A stretch of 64,000 bases of DNA from positions 846,182 to 910,181 of the forward strand of contig MU657165.1 of the NCBI GenBank assembly GCA_026770575.1. Reading direction: 5' to 3'. Below the pieces are notes generated by a model, which saw only the letters and a program-made list of their open reading frames with translations, had not been told where the DNA came from and ran no database searches. Source of the stretch: Pelagophyceae sp. CCMP2097 (taxonomy: Eukaryota > Sar > Pelagophyceae). Each line of letters starts with the position of its first letter. Position 1 is the first letter of the stretch. The position numbers were made by a program, and so were the translations under genes. Below are positions 30,520-39,992 of the stretch, in pieces.

Positions 30520-31998
30520 ATGGGGCTGAAGACGCCGCCGCCCCACCTCCGCCCGATGGAAATAAAGACGGCGCCGCCCGAGTCCGCGGCGGCCGACGCG
30601 CCACCCCGGCGCGGCCGCTCGCCTGCGGCGCTGCAGCCGCTGCCGCCGACGCCGCCGCGGGTCGCGCCGCTGGGCGCGGGCGCCGCGGGCGCCGCGCGCC
30701 GGCAGACCCGCTTAAAGTCGAACAAGTGCACACAACAGCATCTCGTCATCGTCGCGCTCCTCTTCCGCACCGCCGCGCTGAGCAAACGTCTCAAGGCCAT
30801 CCAGCGCGTGCGCGGCTACGCCCGGCAGTGGCGCGACCGCAGATCCCGCGACAGCCACCTCTCGGACAAGTGCGTTGTTCAGACGCCGTCCCTTTGCGGC
30901 CTTGAGCCCGAGGCTTTCGAACCAGGCTCGTGGCCACTTCCCATTCGTTGGTGCGCATCATGTCCACGGACCGCCTTCAGAACTTTTTGAAGTGCTGCGA
31001 AGCGATGCGGCAAACGACGTTTGTTTGGAAGATGGCGTACTCCCGCGTGCGCTCCGCGGCAAAGCTCCTGCAAAAGATCTGGCGCCAGGCCCTCGGCCGA
31101 AGAAGCGCCGGACTCAAAGTGTCAGTCCGTAGCGCCGCCGGGCCCGCGCCGCCGCAAACGCCGAATGCGAGCCTCTAGGCTGCGCTACGTCTGGACTCGA
31201 GTCTGGGAGCGCAAAGGCGAAGAGCTGCAAGCCTGGGCGAACCGCCTAGACCGCATCGGCAACGGCGGCCAGCCGGCGGCGTGGCTCGCGGAGCGGCGCA
31301 ACGAGTTTGAGCGGCGGAAGGTGTTAGTCCTCGGCGCTTTAAAGAAAACGCCGGGCGAAGCCCTGAGCCGGCGAAGGTCCGTCTGCGTCCTCGCGTCGGA
31401 AACGCTCGGGGCCCCGAGAGCTTTAGACGTTTCTGATGGGCACCGCGACGCTTTGCTCCGGCAATATTTCAACATGCGGACGCGCGACCAGCGCGGCGCC
31501 GCCCTGGCGGCGCGGCGGCGAGTGCAGCGCGCGGGGCCCTTTGAAGTCGCAGACGCGCGTGACTGGGTCCACGGCGCAAACGTCGAAAGAGCGGCGCGCG
31601 TGATGGTGACCGCGCACCTGGAGCACGCCATCGCGCCCAAAGGAGTCTCCCTCGGGTCCAAGCTCTCCGGAGATGTCGAGGCCCTCTTTCGACGCGCCGT
31701 GCGCGAGCGCAGTATCTTGACCTGCCTCGACGCGGCGCGGCGCCACCGCCTCGGCGGCGCCTGGCGCAGGTGGAAGCTCGACGGGTACACGCGCAATCAC
31801 AAGCGCGGCGCTCGACTGCCAACGCACCACCGCGTCGCCTCGCTCGACGACGACGACGTCGCCTCCATCGCGTCGCGCGAACGCGCCCACCGCGGCCGCG
31901 GCCGCGCAAAGTCCCCCGTTTCGCTGCGCAGGCCCCTCCTCGACGACCTCTCCCAAATCCTCGAGCGCAGACTCGGAAAGCCCCGAATCTCCTTGTAA
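30520..31998 (+). CDS. Uncharacterised helical protein with IQ-like motifs
   Basis: Exons 30520-30869, 30926-31120 and 31179-31998; introns 56 and 58 nt; 454 residues from ATG 30520. The first 65 residues are Pro/Ala-rich. The rest is basic and helical with IQ-like segments (SKRLKAIQRVRGYARQWRDR, AAKLLQKIWRQALGRR, RLRYVWTRVWERKGEELQ, HRLGGAWRRWKLDGYTRNHK) reminiscent of calmodulin- or centrin-binding helices. No family is recognised. It is similar in style to the Sfi1-like protein at 19723. The second intron donor (gtcagtcc at 31121) is weak and was chosen for phase. The 3' end is 19 bp from the convergent rhamnosidase gene. Confidence 0.6.
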
Positions 31999-32017
31999 CA
32001 CCCTACCGCGTCTTCGG

Positions 32018-34592
32018 TCAGTCGAAGAAGAGCGCCGCGAGCGAGGGCTGCGCAGCGCGGTCGTTCTGGTGGATGAGCTGGTGGAAACGGAAGCGGCGCG
32101 ATTCGTTCGATCGAAACGAGACGTGCACGCCCTTCGCAAACGCCGAAACGAAAACGGCGGGGGCAACCGTCTCGAGCGTGTCGAGGTCGCGCGTCTTGGT
32201 GACCAGGCTCGCGTTGCTTGAAGCGTAGTCGGCAAAGTACAGCGTGACGCGCGTCGGCGCGGTTATGATGACGTCTACGTGGAACGAACCCTCCCACCCC
32301 AGCGGGAACAGCGCCGCGGCGATGCCAACGGGCGCCACGTCGCCCCGGGCGTCCGTTGCTGGTGGCGGCGCCTCGGGGACGGCCTCAGGCGACGCGGCGT
32401 CGGCGAAGGTTCGGACGCACGTGCCTCCCCTGCCCGGTTGCGTGCCGCAGGCGGCGCGCACCGCCGCCGGCGCGCCGCCGCGCGCATCGACTTTCGAAGA
32501 AGCCCAGACGGCGCTGACGGACGGAGGCAGCAGCGAAACGTCGCCGGCGGCCGTGTAGTTGAAGAGCACGTAGCCTCGACTTCCGTAGACGCCGCGCCAC
32601 GAGCCCCGCGTCGTCCGGTCGATGAACGGGACTCGCGGCTTGTGGAACGACTCGGTCGGAGGAGCGTCCCTCGCGGCTCTGTCGACGATGCAAATGTCGT
32701 AGACACCGGCGGGCATCAAACCCTCGTTCGACGCAGGACCGGCTCCTTCCGCCGCCCTCTGGTGACACGCGGCCTCTGCGCGGACGAAAGCCGCGTCGAA
32801 CGTATCGGCATTCGGAGGAGCGACCGTCCCATTGCGGCGGGTGACGGTGACGTCGAGGGGCCTTGCAGCGTAAGCCTCGAGGTCCAGCGCGGCGACTGTC
32901 GCCTCGGGCACGGCGAGCGTCGAAAAGAGGACGCCACGCTGCTGCCTCGCCGTGACGAAGACGGGCCCGTGCGGCGTCGGCACGGCGCCGCGGACCCACT
33001 TTGGATGATCCGTGGCGATGGGCGCGTACGAGAACGTAGTGAAGCCGGGTGTTGTGGGCTTGACGCCGATGACGAACTTTGAGAGCAAAGCCGTGGCGCC
33101 GCTGGCCCACGGGTGCGCCATCGACGTCCGGTCGCCCATGGAGTTGGGTGGCGGGCCGTTGGGCTCCAGCGCGCCGGCGTCTGCAAAGTCCGGGTCGAAG
33201 CGCTCCCAAACCGTAGTCGCGCCCGACTCGAGCATGGCGCCCCACTGCCTTTGAATGAGGCGATGCGCTGCCGAAGCTAAGCCTACAGTATAAAGAGCGC
33301 GGAGGACAAAGTATGACTCGAACGCCGATAGAGATGCCAGTTCCACGTCGTCGGTAAACCAACGGTATACGCCGGCCCTCTGGACACTTTCGGGCGCCGC
33401 ATCGTAGACGCCGGCGTTAACAAAGTCGGCGAACGCGTGCAGGCCGCACGTCGACCAAGACGCGTTTTGGAGTTCCCACGCCGTAGCGCCGCTCGCAACG
33501 ACCGACCAATCCGCGTCGACCCGCGCGGCTCCGAATCGCCTTGATGCCTCTATGAACAAAGCGCGGTAGGCGCACTGCGCTCGGGGAATGTCCGGAAACT
33601 CAAAGCCGTAGCCTAAACGCGAATCGTCGCGCGACCACCTCAGCGACGCGGTGCCGTTGCGCGCTTGCGGGGCGACGCGGTCGCGCGCGTCCCTTAGAAA
33701 ACCCTCTGCGTGGTCTGCCAACAAATTAAGCGTTTCAACATCGCCGTAAGCTTCAAAGTGGTCGCAGAGCGTCAGGACCCACATGAGTTTGTACGGCTCG
33801 ATGTCCGTACTACTGCGCGAGGTCAAGTTCAAGCTGGCCGCGAGCAGCCGGGCGTCGAACGATACGATGGCCGTGGCCTGCGCCACGTACGCGTCGCCGA
33901 AGAAGGCTATGCGGTCGCCGCGGTCGACGAGGATCGAGCCGAGGAACGCCGCCGGGCCTGTCGAGACGAGCGCCGCGCGCGTCGTGTACGCGCCAATTGC
34001 CCAAAGTTTCGTCAGGAAAGCGTCGTCGCATTCAAACGACCCTGCGTAGTTAACCGGAACAACCTGCACCGCGCGCCTCGCCTCGACCAGATCGATGCGC
34101 GAGCCGTCGGCGGGCGCTTGGATGAACGCGAAGCGCACGCCCTCGTAGAGCAGCGCGTTGGGCTCGAGGCGAAACCAGCCGCCGGCGTACGCTCGCAAAG
34201 GCCGCTGCGTCGCCAGGACGCTGTACTTGTGCTCGCTCACCTACGAGGTGCTGCGGTAAGGCCGGAGGATGTACGCGGTTGCGCGCCGAGGCGTTGACGT
34301 CGGCCGTCGCGTTGAGCCGGACCTCGATCCAGCTCGCTGCGTTTTGCGAAAACTCGAGGACCCAGCCGCCGTTTAGCGCGTCGATGCGCACGGGCGCGTC
34401 GTAGAGGATCTGGTACGCGTAGCGCTCGCCCGAGCGGTCGAGGGCCTCGTAGTCCCAAACATACCAACGAAACGGGTCCACGCTGCCCTCGCGCCGCAAC
34501 CAGCGGCCCCCGTGCAGTAAGGCGTACGGCTCCGTCAGCGGCGCCAGGGTTGCACCGCCGACAACGGCGAGACGACGCAAGAGGCCGGCCAT
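32018..34592 (-). CDS. GH78-like alpha-L-rhamnosidase homolog
   Basis: Two exons. Exon 2 is 34240-32018; exon 1 starts at ATG 34592 and ends at 34275 (34-nt intron) or 34299 (58-nt intron), both in phase. About 840 residues. The N-terminal region is a beta-rich carbohydrate-binding-like domain (VDPFRWYVWDYEALDRSG, GGWVLEFSQNAASWIEVRLN). The centre is an (alpha/alpha)6 toroid like bacterial alpha-L-rhamnosidase: DDAFLTKLWAIGAYTTR, DRGDRIAFFGDAYVAQATA, TVWERFDPD, SMAHPWASGATALLSKFVIG, GFTTFSYAPI. A C-terminal beta-sandwich follows (HVDVIITAPTRVTLYFADYA). Many N-x-S/T sequons suggest passage through the secretory route. Substrate is not certain; the family cleaves terminal rhamnose. Confidence 0.75.
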
Positions 34593-34773
34593 CACGACCA
34601 AGCCATCACGAAACGAACTGTCGGTTCCGGATTGTTCCGGATCCGGAACAAATCTCGGCGAAGAGTCGCTTGCCAGCCTTGGTCAAGCCCGGCCCGGGGC
34701 CCGGGGCCGGGGCTTGCGCTTGCAAGCGCCAGGAGGCTCGGGCATCTTGGCGCGTGCGCTGCCTTTTGCGCGG

Positions 34774-35737
34774 ATGGACGGGGGCCGCGCTCCGAGTGGA
34801 GGCGAGGAGGCATCCAGTGCCTCCGATGGCGATGCGGCCCAGTGGATGCGGCGGGCTTTGGAAGAGGGCGAGGGCGCGCTGCGCGACGGTGCGTTGCCCC
34901 CCCCGCGCGCACGGGCGGCGCCGCGGCCTGCGAATAGCCCCCCTTGACGCAGGCGAGGTGCCCGTGGGCTGCGTCTTCGTCGTCGACGGCGTAGAAGTCG
35001 CGCGCGGCGGCAACGTAATTTCGCCTTTTGCGACTCTGGGGTCTCCTGCGAAGGCGCTCAGGGACGTGCTGCGTCCCCCGGATAGCGCGCGCGCCCTGCT
35101 TCGCAGAGATGCCGAATTGTGCTTCCGCAGCGCACGAACGCGGACATGTGCGCGACGCGCCACGCCGAGCTCGTCGCCGTCGACGCGGCGCCGCGAGACG
35201 TCAAATGGCATCAAGCCGACCTCTACGTCACCTGCGAGCCGTGCATCATGTGCGTCGAAAGAGGAGTGCAAAATCGCTATTCGGGAAGAGTAAGAGGGGC
35301 CTCGCATCCTCAGATTCTATCGAAGCGGCCCCTTGCTTTAGGTGCGCCTCCGCGTTGGCGCAGCTGGGGGTCAAGAGGGTCTTCTTCGGTTGCCGGAACG
35401 ACAAGTTTGGCGGCTGCGGGAGCATCCTCCACCTGCACGCCGGCAAGTACGACGTCGTCGAAGGCCTCGGTGCGTCTCCGACCGGCCCCGAAAGCGGCCC
35501 GTTCAGACCTCTCTTAGTCCTCGACGCTGCGCCCTAGGTGCCGACGAGGCCGTGGCGCTCTTCCGAAGGTTCTACAATCGTCAGAACGAACGCACGGTGG
35601 ATACTGCCCTCCAAAAGCGGCGCAGGACCTCCTCACCCGAAGCTCCCGCCGCGGCGCCGCCGGGCGCTTCGACGGCCGTTTCGACGGCCGCCGACGGCGG
35701 CGCGAGCCAGAATCGGCCGGCGTGCGCGTGCCAGTAA
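34774..35737 (+). CDS. ADAT2: tRNA-specific adenosine deaminase 2 (wobble A34-to-I)
   Basis: Exons 34774-34888, 34953-35014, 35131-35249, 35342-35469 and 35538-35737; introns 64-116 nt; 207 residues. The deaminase domain is complete: [20 protein letters not shown], the zinc ligands and proton shuttle in HAEL and EPCIMCASAL, then [20 protein letters not shown]. The C-terminal part ends [20 protein letters not shown] and a disordered tail. In eukaryotes ADAT2 is the catalytic partner of ADAT3 and deaminates A34 of tRNAs to inosine in the nucleus. All five exons join in phase; two donors are GTGCGT and one GTAATT. It pairs head to head with the rhamnosidase gene across 181 bp. Confidence 0.93.
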
Positions 35738-35803
35738 AGTAACTTGGGACGCGCGTGAATCCGGACGCGCGGAGAGTCGGAGTCTTCGCTTCTGTTACGG
35801 CCC

Positions 35804-37984
35804 CTAGGTGGCGCAGATTGAGTATCTTCCGCGCTTGGTGCGGCGCCCCTCGTCCTTGACGGTGCCTTTGAAGATGAGGTCGCGGAAGGCATGGTAAAAG
35901 GCCTGCGTGAACTCCGTATTTTGCATGCCTAGAGGCGCGTCTTGTGGGTGAGCGGCGCAGCGGTTTCCAAAGGAGGACTGACGCTTCTTGCCGCGGCCTT
36001 GGAGTTGGTCGTCGAGGCGGTCCTGGAAGGAAGCGTACCACCTCTCCGAATCTGGGAGATTGTAGTCTGTCGCTGCCTGGAACGCCAGGCCGCGGTGGTC
36101 GCCCTTGTGCGAGAGCGCCAACAATTCGCCGGGCCGCAACCACTGGTCGTCGCTGAAGAGGCAGTCGAAGGCGTCGAGGTCCTACACAAGCACCCTGCGG
36201 ACTGGTGCCGTTGCGGTATACGTTGCGGTATATATACCGCAACGGGTGCGCCCTCGAGAAAAGAGCCTCGGCCGCCCCGCCGCGAGCAACGACGCACGTC
36301 GAAGATGAAGAGTTTGGCCAGGCGGTTCTTGGGCGAGGCGTAGAGCTCTCGCGCCGTCTCCGTGAGGGCCTGGAAGAGCTGCACACAGCGGTCGGCGACG
36401 CTCGCCTCGACTTCTGTTTTGGAGGCACCTTCGACGTGTAGCGAACCGCGCGCAAGATTCTCGGCGGCGTCGGCTAAGTCGGCGAAGCACACGTCGAGGT
36501 TTCTCGCGTGGATGGCGAGATGTGGGGAAACGTCGAGCCGCCGCTTCTTTTCGATAAAGTTCAAAGCGCCGCGGACGTGCTTTTGTAGGTACGGCGCCAG
36601 GTGCTTTTCAGCGGCTTGTCGCCACGTCGCCGAAAGCTGCGCGAGCTTCGAAGGTGATGCGGCGCGGACCGCGAGCGAGACCTTGGCCTCGAGCGGCTCC
36701 GAGTCGGGCCTCGCTTTATTGAAGCACCGCGCGATTCGGACCCACCTGTCCTCGCGGTTACCGAGCGCGGCAGTCGCCGCGTCGACGACGAATCTGCACG
36801 CTGCGCGCATGAAGAGGCAGCGCTGGAGGTCGAAGATGTCGTCCTCGCGACCCTCGGTCGAATCGTGCGCCACGCCGTTTTCGAAGACGACGCACGGTGC
36901 CGACCGCGCCTCGGCCTCGCCGCGGCCCCGCCTTTTCTTCTGAGCAGCGTCGAGGTTGCGCAGTGAGTCGGCGACGCGGACCAAGTCCTTGGCTTCCGTG
37001 CAAGCAAACGAGCCGCACCCTTGAAAGTGCAGGTACAGGATGCCGTGGGCCTCGCTGATAAGACGCAAAACGTTGTGCGTCGTGCGGAGTCGCTCGACGA
37101 GGCGCTCCAAGACCGCCCCGTCGATGACCACGCAGCCGTCGAGCACGAGCCTAATACCGGTCCCGTCCACCGACGCGCCGTCATAAACAAGCGGAGACTC
37201 ACGCCTCCATGATGACGTTCATGAACGCGTTGGCCGGCGGGAGCGCGAACCTCGCCAAGGCGCAGCGCGTGGCCATGCCGCCGCGGAGCGACGTCGGCAG
37301 GAGCCAGTCGCTCGGGACGATCAAGACCAAACAGAGGCCGGCGTCGGCGTCGGCGAAGCACTCTAGCGCGTCGGCGAGCGTGCCCTCGTCGGCCGTCTCG
37401 ACGTCGTTGCAGACGATGACGCGTCTGCGGCGCGGCGCGGCCGAGTCCGCCGACGCGCGCCGCGCGGCCTGGCTCCAGGCGCCGTCATCGTCGCCGTCGT
37501 CGAGGAGCGCGATGCAGTCGTCGGGAGACTTGAGCTGCGCCGCCGCGACAAAGGCCACGTTCGTCTCGCCCGGCAGCGCCGCGCAGCGCCGTTGGACGTC
37601 CGCCGACACGAGGCCCCGCGCGTACTCGCCGAAACCGGCCCCGACGACGGCGAGCCTGCGGCGGAAATGCTCCACGAGGGCGGCCGCGCGCGACGTCGAG
37701 CGGCGCGGGGCTCACCTTACGGCGCAGTCTCCCGCGCGGTCGAAAAAGGCAAACATGTCGTCGAGCGGCTCGCGACAGAGGTCGGCGGCCGCGTTGGCGC
37801 AGGCGGCGTCGAAGTCGGCGGCGCACTTCTGCCAAGCTTCGGAGCGCTGCTTCACGCCGTGCTACGCAACCAAGCGTTTGTCCCCCGTCCGGCGACGGAG
37901 AGAAAGGCATTTCGCAGGGACGCGGGGGCAAACGTCCGTGTCGCCGCACACGCGGCTCAGCGCGATCCGCGTTCTCGGCGCCAT
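35804..37984 (-). CDS. ORC3: Origin recognition complex subunit 3
   Basis: Exons 37984-37952, 37861-37716, 37655-37203, 37150-36298 and 36181-35804; about 620 residues. The N-terminal part includes KQRSEAWQKCAADFDAACAN and a degenerate AAA-like core (RRRVIVCNDVETADEGTLAD, LCLVLIVPSDWLLP, ALARFALPPANAFMNVIMEA). Downstream helices include LVERLRTTHNVLRLISEAHG and the long insert region, and a winged-helix-like end (EFTQAFYHAFRDLIFKGTVK). ORC3 is part of the complex that marks replication origins. The final exon may hide a 54-nt in-frame intron (donor gtcagtcc, acceptor cctctag). The 116-nt intron at 36182-36297 contains a perfect palindrome. The first exon is short and tentative. Confidence 0.82.
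36208..36244. repeat. Perfect 24-bp palindrome with adjacent partial copy in ORC3 intron
   Basis: 36221-36244 is a perfect palindrome built from cgttgcggtata and its reverse complement. A further direct copy of the half-site (ccgttgcggtata) lies at 36208-36220. The structure sits wholly inside the 116-nt intron 36182-36297. Confidence 0.92.
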
Positions 37985-38026
37985 CCCGTGACGCGGGCCT
38001 TGCGACGAGGGGGCCGCTGTTTGAAC

Positions 38027-38062
38027 GTTTTTGAATTTCTTAAAGTTTTTGAATTTCTTAAA
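38027..38062. repeat. 18-bp tandem duplication
   Basis: gtttttgaatttcttaaa at 38027-38044 and again at 38045-38062, in the AT-rich gap between ORC3 and the glycerol-3-phosphate dehydrogenase gene (37985-38260). Nothing else is recognised in that gap. Confidence 0.9.
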
Positions 38063-38260
38063 AAGAATCGGTTTTTGGCGAACTCAGTTTGTTCGTGAAG
38101 CAAGCCCCCCTGGGCCGGAAGCCTCGAACAACAGCCAGAGGTGGCTCAGACCCTTGGATTGCGCGTGGGGGTGATCGACTCTCTTTTCTCGGGGCCCGGG
38201 CGTCGTTGCAACGGCGACTTAAGTGCGTCCGGGCGCGGCGGGCGGCGCACGCGGCGTGCG

Positions 38261-39711
38261 TCAGACTATATCCTCCATGTCGTCGTCGAGGAGGACGGCG
38301 TCGCTCCAGCCTGGCCGTGGTGTGGCCTGCGACGGTTTCAGGAAACGGGGCTCCGCGTCGCCGACAAACTCGCTCCGGAGCGGCATCATCATCAGCGACT
38401 GCAAACCGTCGCGCGGCGCGCGCTCGCCGCGCAGAATCTCCGCGACGCCGAAGATGATTGGAAACTTGAGGTCGAGGCGGAACGACTTGTGCGACTTCTT
38501 GATGAGCATCTCTAACGCGAATGCCGTGTCGACGCCTTCCGCCACCTCCGTCTGCGTCTTGATGATGTCCGCCAGGCGCTCGCCGCGACCGAGTCTCACG
38601 CCGAGCTGCCGGTTGCGCGACAGCGGGCCGAAGCACGTCCCGAAGACATCGCCGACGCCGCTGAGGCCGTTGATCGTAGACGACCGGCCGCCCATGGCCA
38701 GCGCGATGCGCTGCATCTCGTAGCACCCGCGCGTCACTAAAGCGGTGACGGCGTTGGTCCCAAGGTCCAACCCCTCGGACATGCCTGCGGCGAGCGCCAA
38801 AACGTTCTTCACCGCGCCCCCGACCTCGACGCCGACCACGTCCGACGACGTGAACACGCGGAACGACGGCGAGCTCAGCATCGAGGAAAACTCGGCGGCG
38901 ACGCGCCGGTCCTCGGACGCCACGACGACCGCCGTGGCGAGGCCCAGCGCCATCTCGCGCGCGAACGACGGCCCGCTCAGGAACGCGTACGACCGGTCCG
39001 TGCCGAGCACCTCTGGCAGAATCTCGCACATCAGCGTGAGCGACTTGCGCTCGATGCCCTTGCTCGTGCAGAGCACGGGCGCGCCCGGCGGCAGATGCTT
39101 CTTGACCTTTTTCAGGAAGGCGCGCGAGTACTGCACGGGCACGGCATGGATGATAAAGTGCGCCTCGCGCAGCGCGGCGGCGGCGTCCGTCGTCGCCGTC
39201 GTGGAGTGCGGAAGATCAATGTCGGAGAGGTACGACGGGTGGCGGTGGTCCTCGTTGATCGCGCGGGCCTGCTCCTTTGACCGCACGAGCATCGTGCACA
39301 CAATGTTGCGCCGCGCCAGCACGCACGCCATCGCAATCGCGAACGACCCGCCGCCCAAGATCGTACACCGAATCTGCGCCTCCGAAGTCTCGTTCTGCGC
39401 CGCCTACGAAGCAACCCGTCGACGCAAGCCGCCGCGCGCGAAAGGCAACGCACGATAAAGGAGTGCGCGCGTCGCCGACCCTCGTCGACGCTACTCCGGT
39501 CGCCGGCAGCGGGCGAGTACGCCCGCGAGACGTCGCGCCGGACGCGCGCCGGACCGCCAGACCGCGCGCCCGGCGCCGCTGCCGCCGAGCTCCGCGCCGC
39601 GGGGTGGCCGCCCCACCACGGCTTGGCGGCGCCGAGGGCCTGGCGCGTCACCGAGAGCGCGCCGGCCGCGCCCAGCAGCCACAGGCACAGCCGCGCCGGC
39701 CGCGCCAACAT
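38261..39711 (-). CDS. NAD(P)-dependent glycerol-3-phosphate dehydrogenase
   Basis: Main exon 39403-38261; tentative first exon 39711-39490 with an 86-nt intron; about 454 residues. The Rossmann motif is TILGGGSFAIAMA, followed by HPSYLSDIDLPHS, IIHAVPVQYSRAFL, CTSKGIERKSL, FLSGPSFAREMALG, the catalytic Lys region GGAVKNVLALAAGMSEGLDL, and the GpsA-type helix GLSGVGDVFGTCFGPLSRNR. It interconverts dihydroxyacetone phosphate and glycerol-3-phosphate for lipid or osmolyte synthesis. The N-terminus (MLARPARLCLWLLGAAGAL) looks like a signal peptide, so plastid or secretory targeting is likely. The exon 1 donor (gtcgacg) is weak and was chosen for phase only. Confidence 0.88.
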
Positions 39712-39992
39712 GGTGCTGGCGCGGGGCCTCTGGAGCCCGTTAGATTCGGGGTCGGACCTTCAAGGCGCCGCCGCGTCCTCTTTTTGGCGGCGCGAAAAAG
39801 CGGGCGCGCGCCCCGGCGGAACCGCGGAAGCGCCGCCCGGCAAACTCACGCCCGCGACGTCGCCGGCGCCGGCTCTGGTCTACTTTTATGTTGAAGCGAC
39901 CGACCGAACCTGGCCGATTCGGCGACCATGTCGTGCATTGGTTCAGAGCTAACGCCACACGTGCACGGGCTCGACGAGACTCGACGAGTTGT

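Noticed and set aside
30381..30905. Long frame overlapping the first exon of the IQ-like gene
   Set aside because: It is Ala/Pro/Arg low-complexity in the wrong frame and does not splice to the conserved downstream exons.
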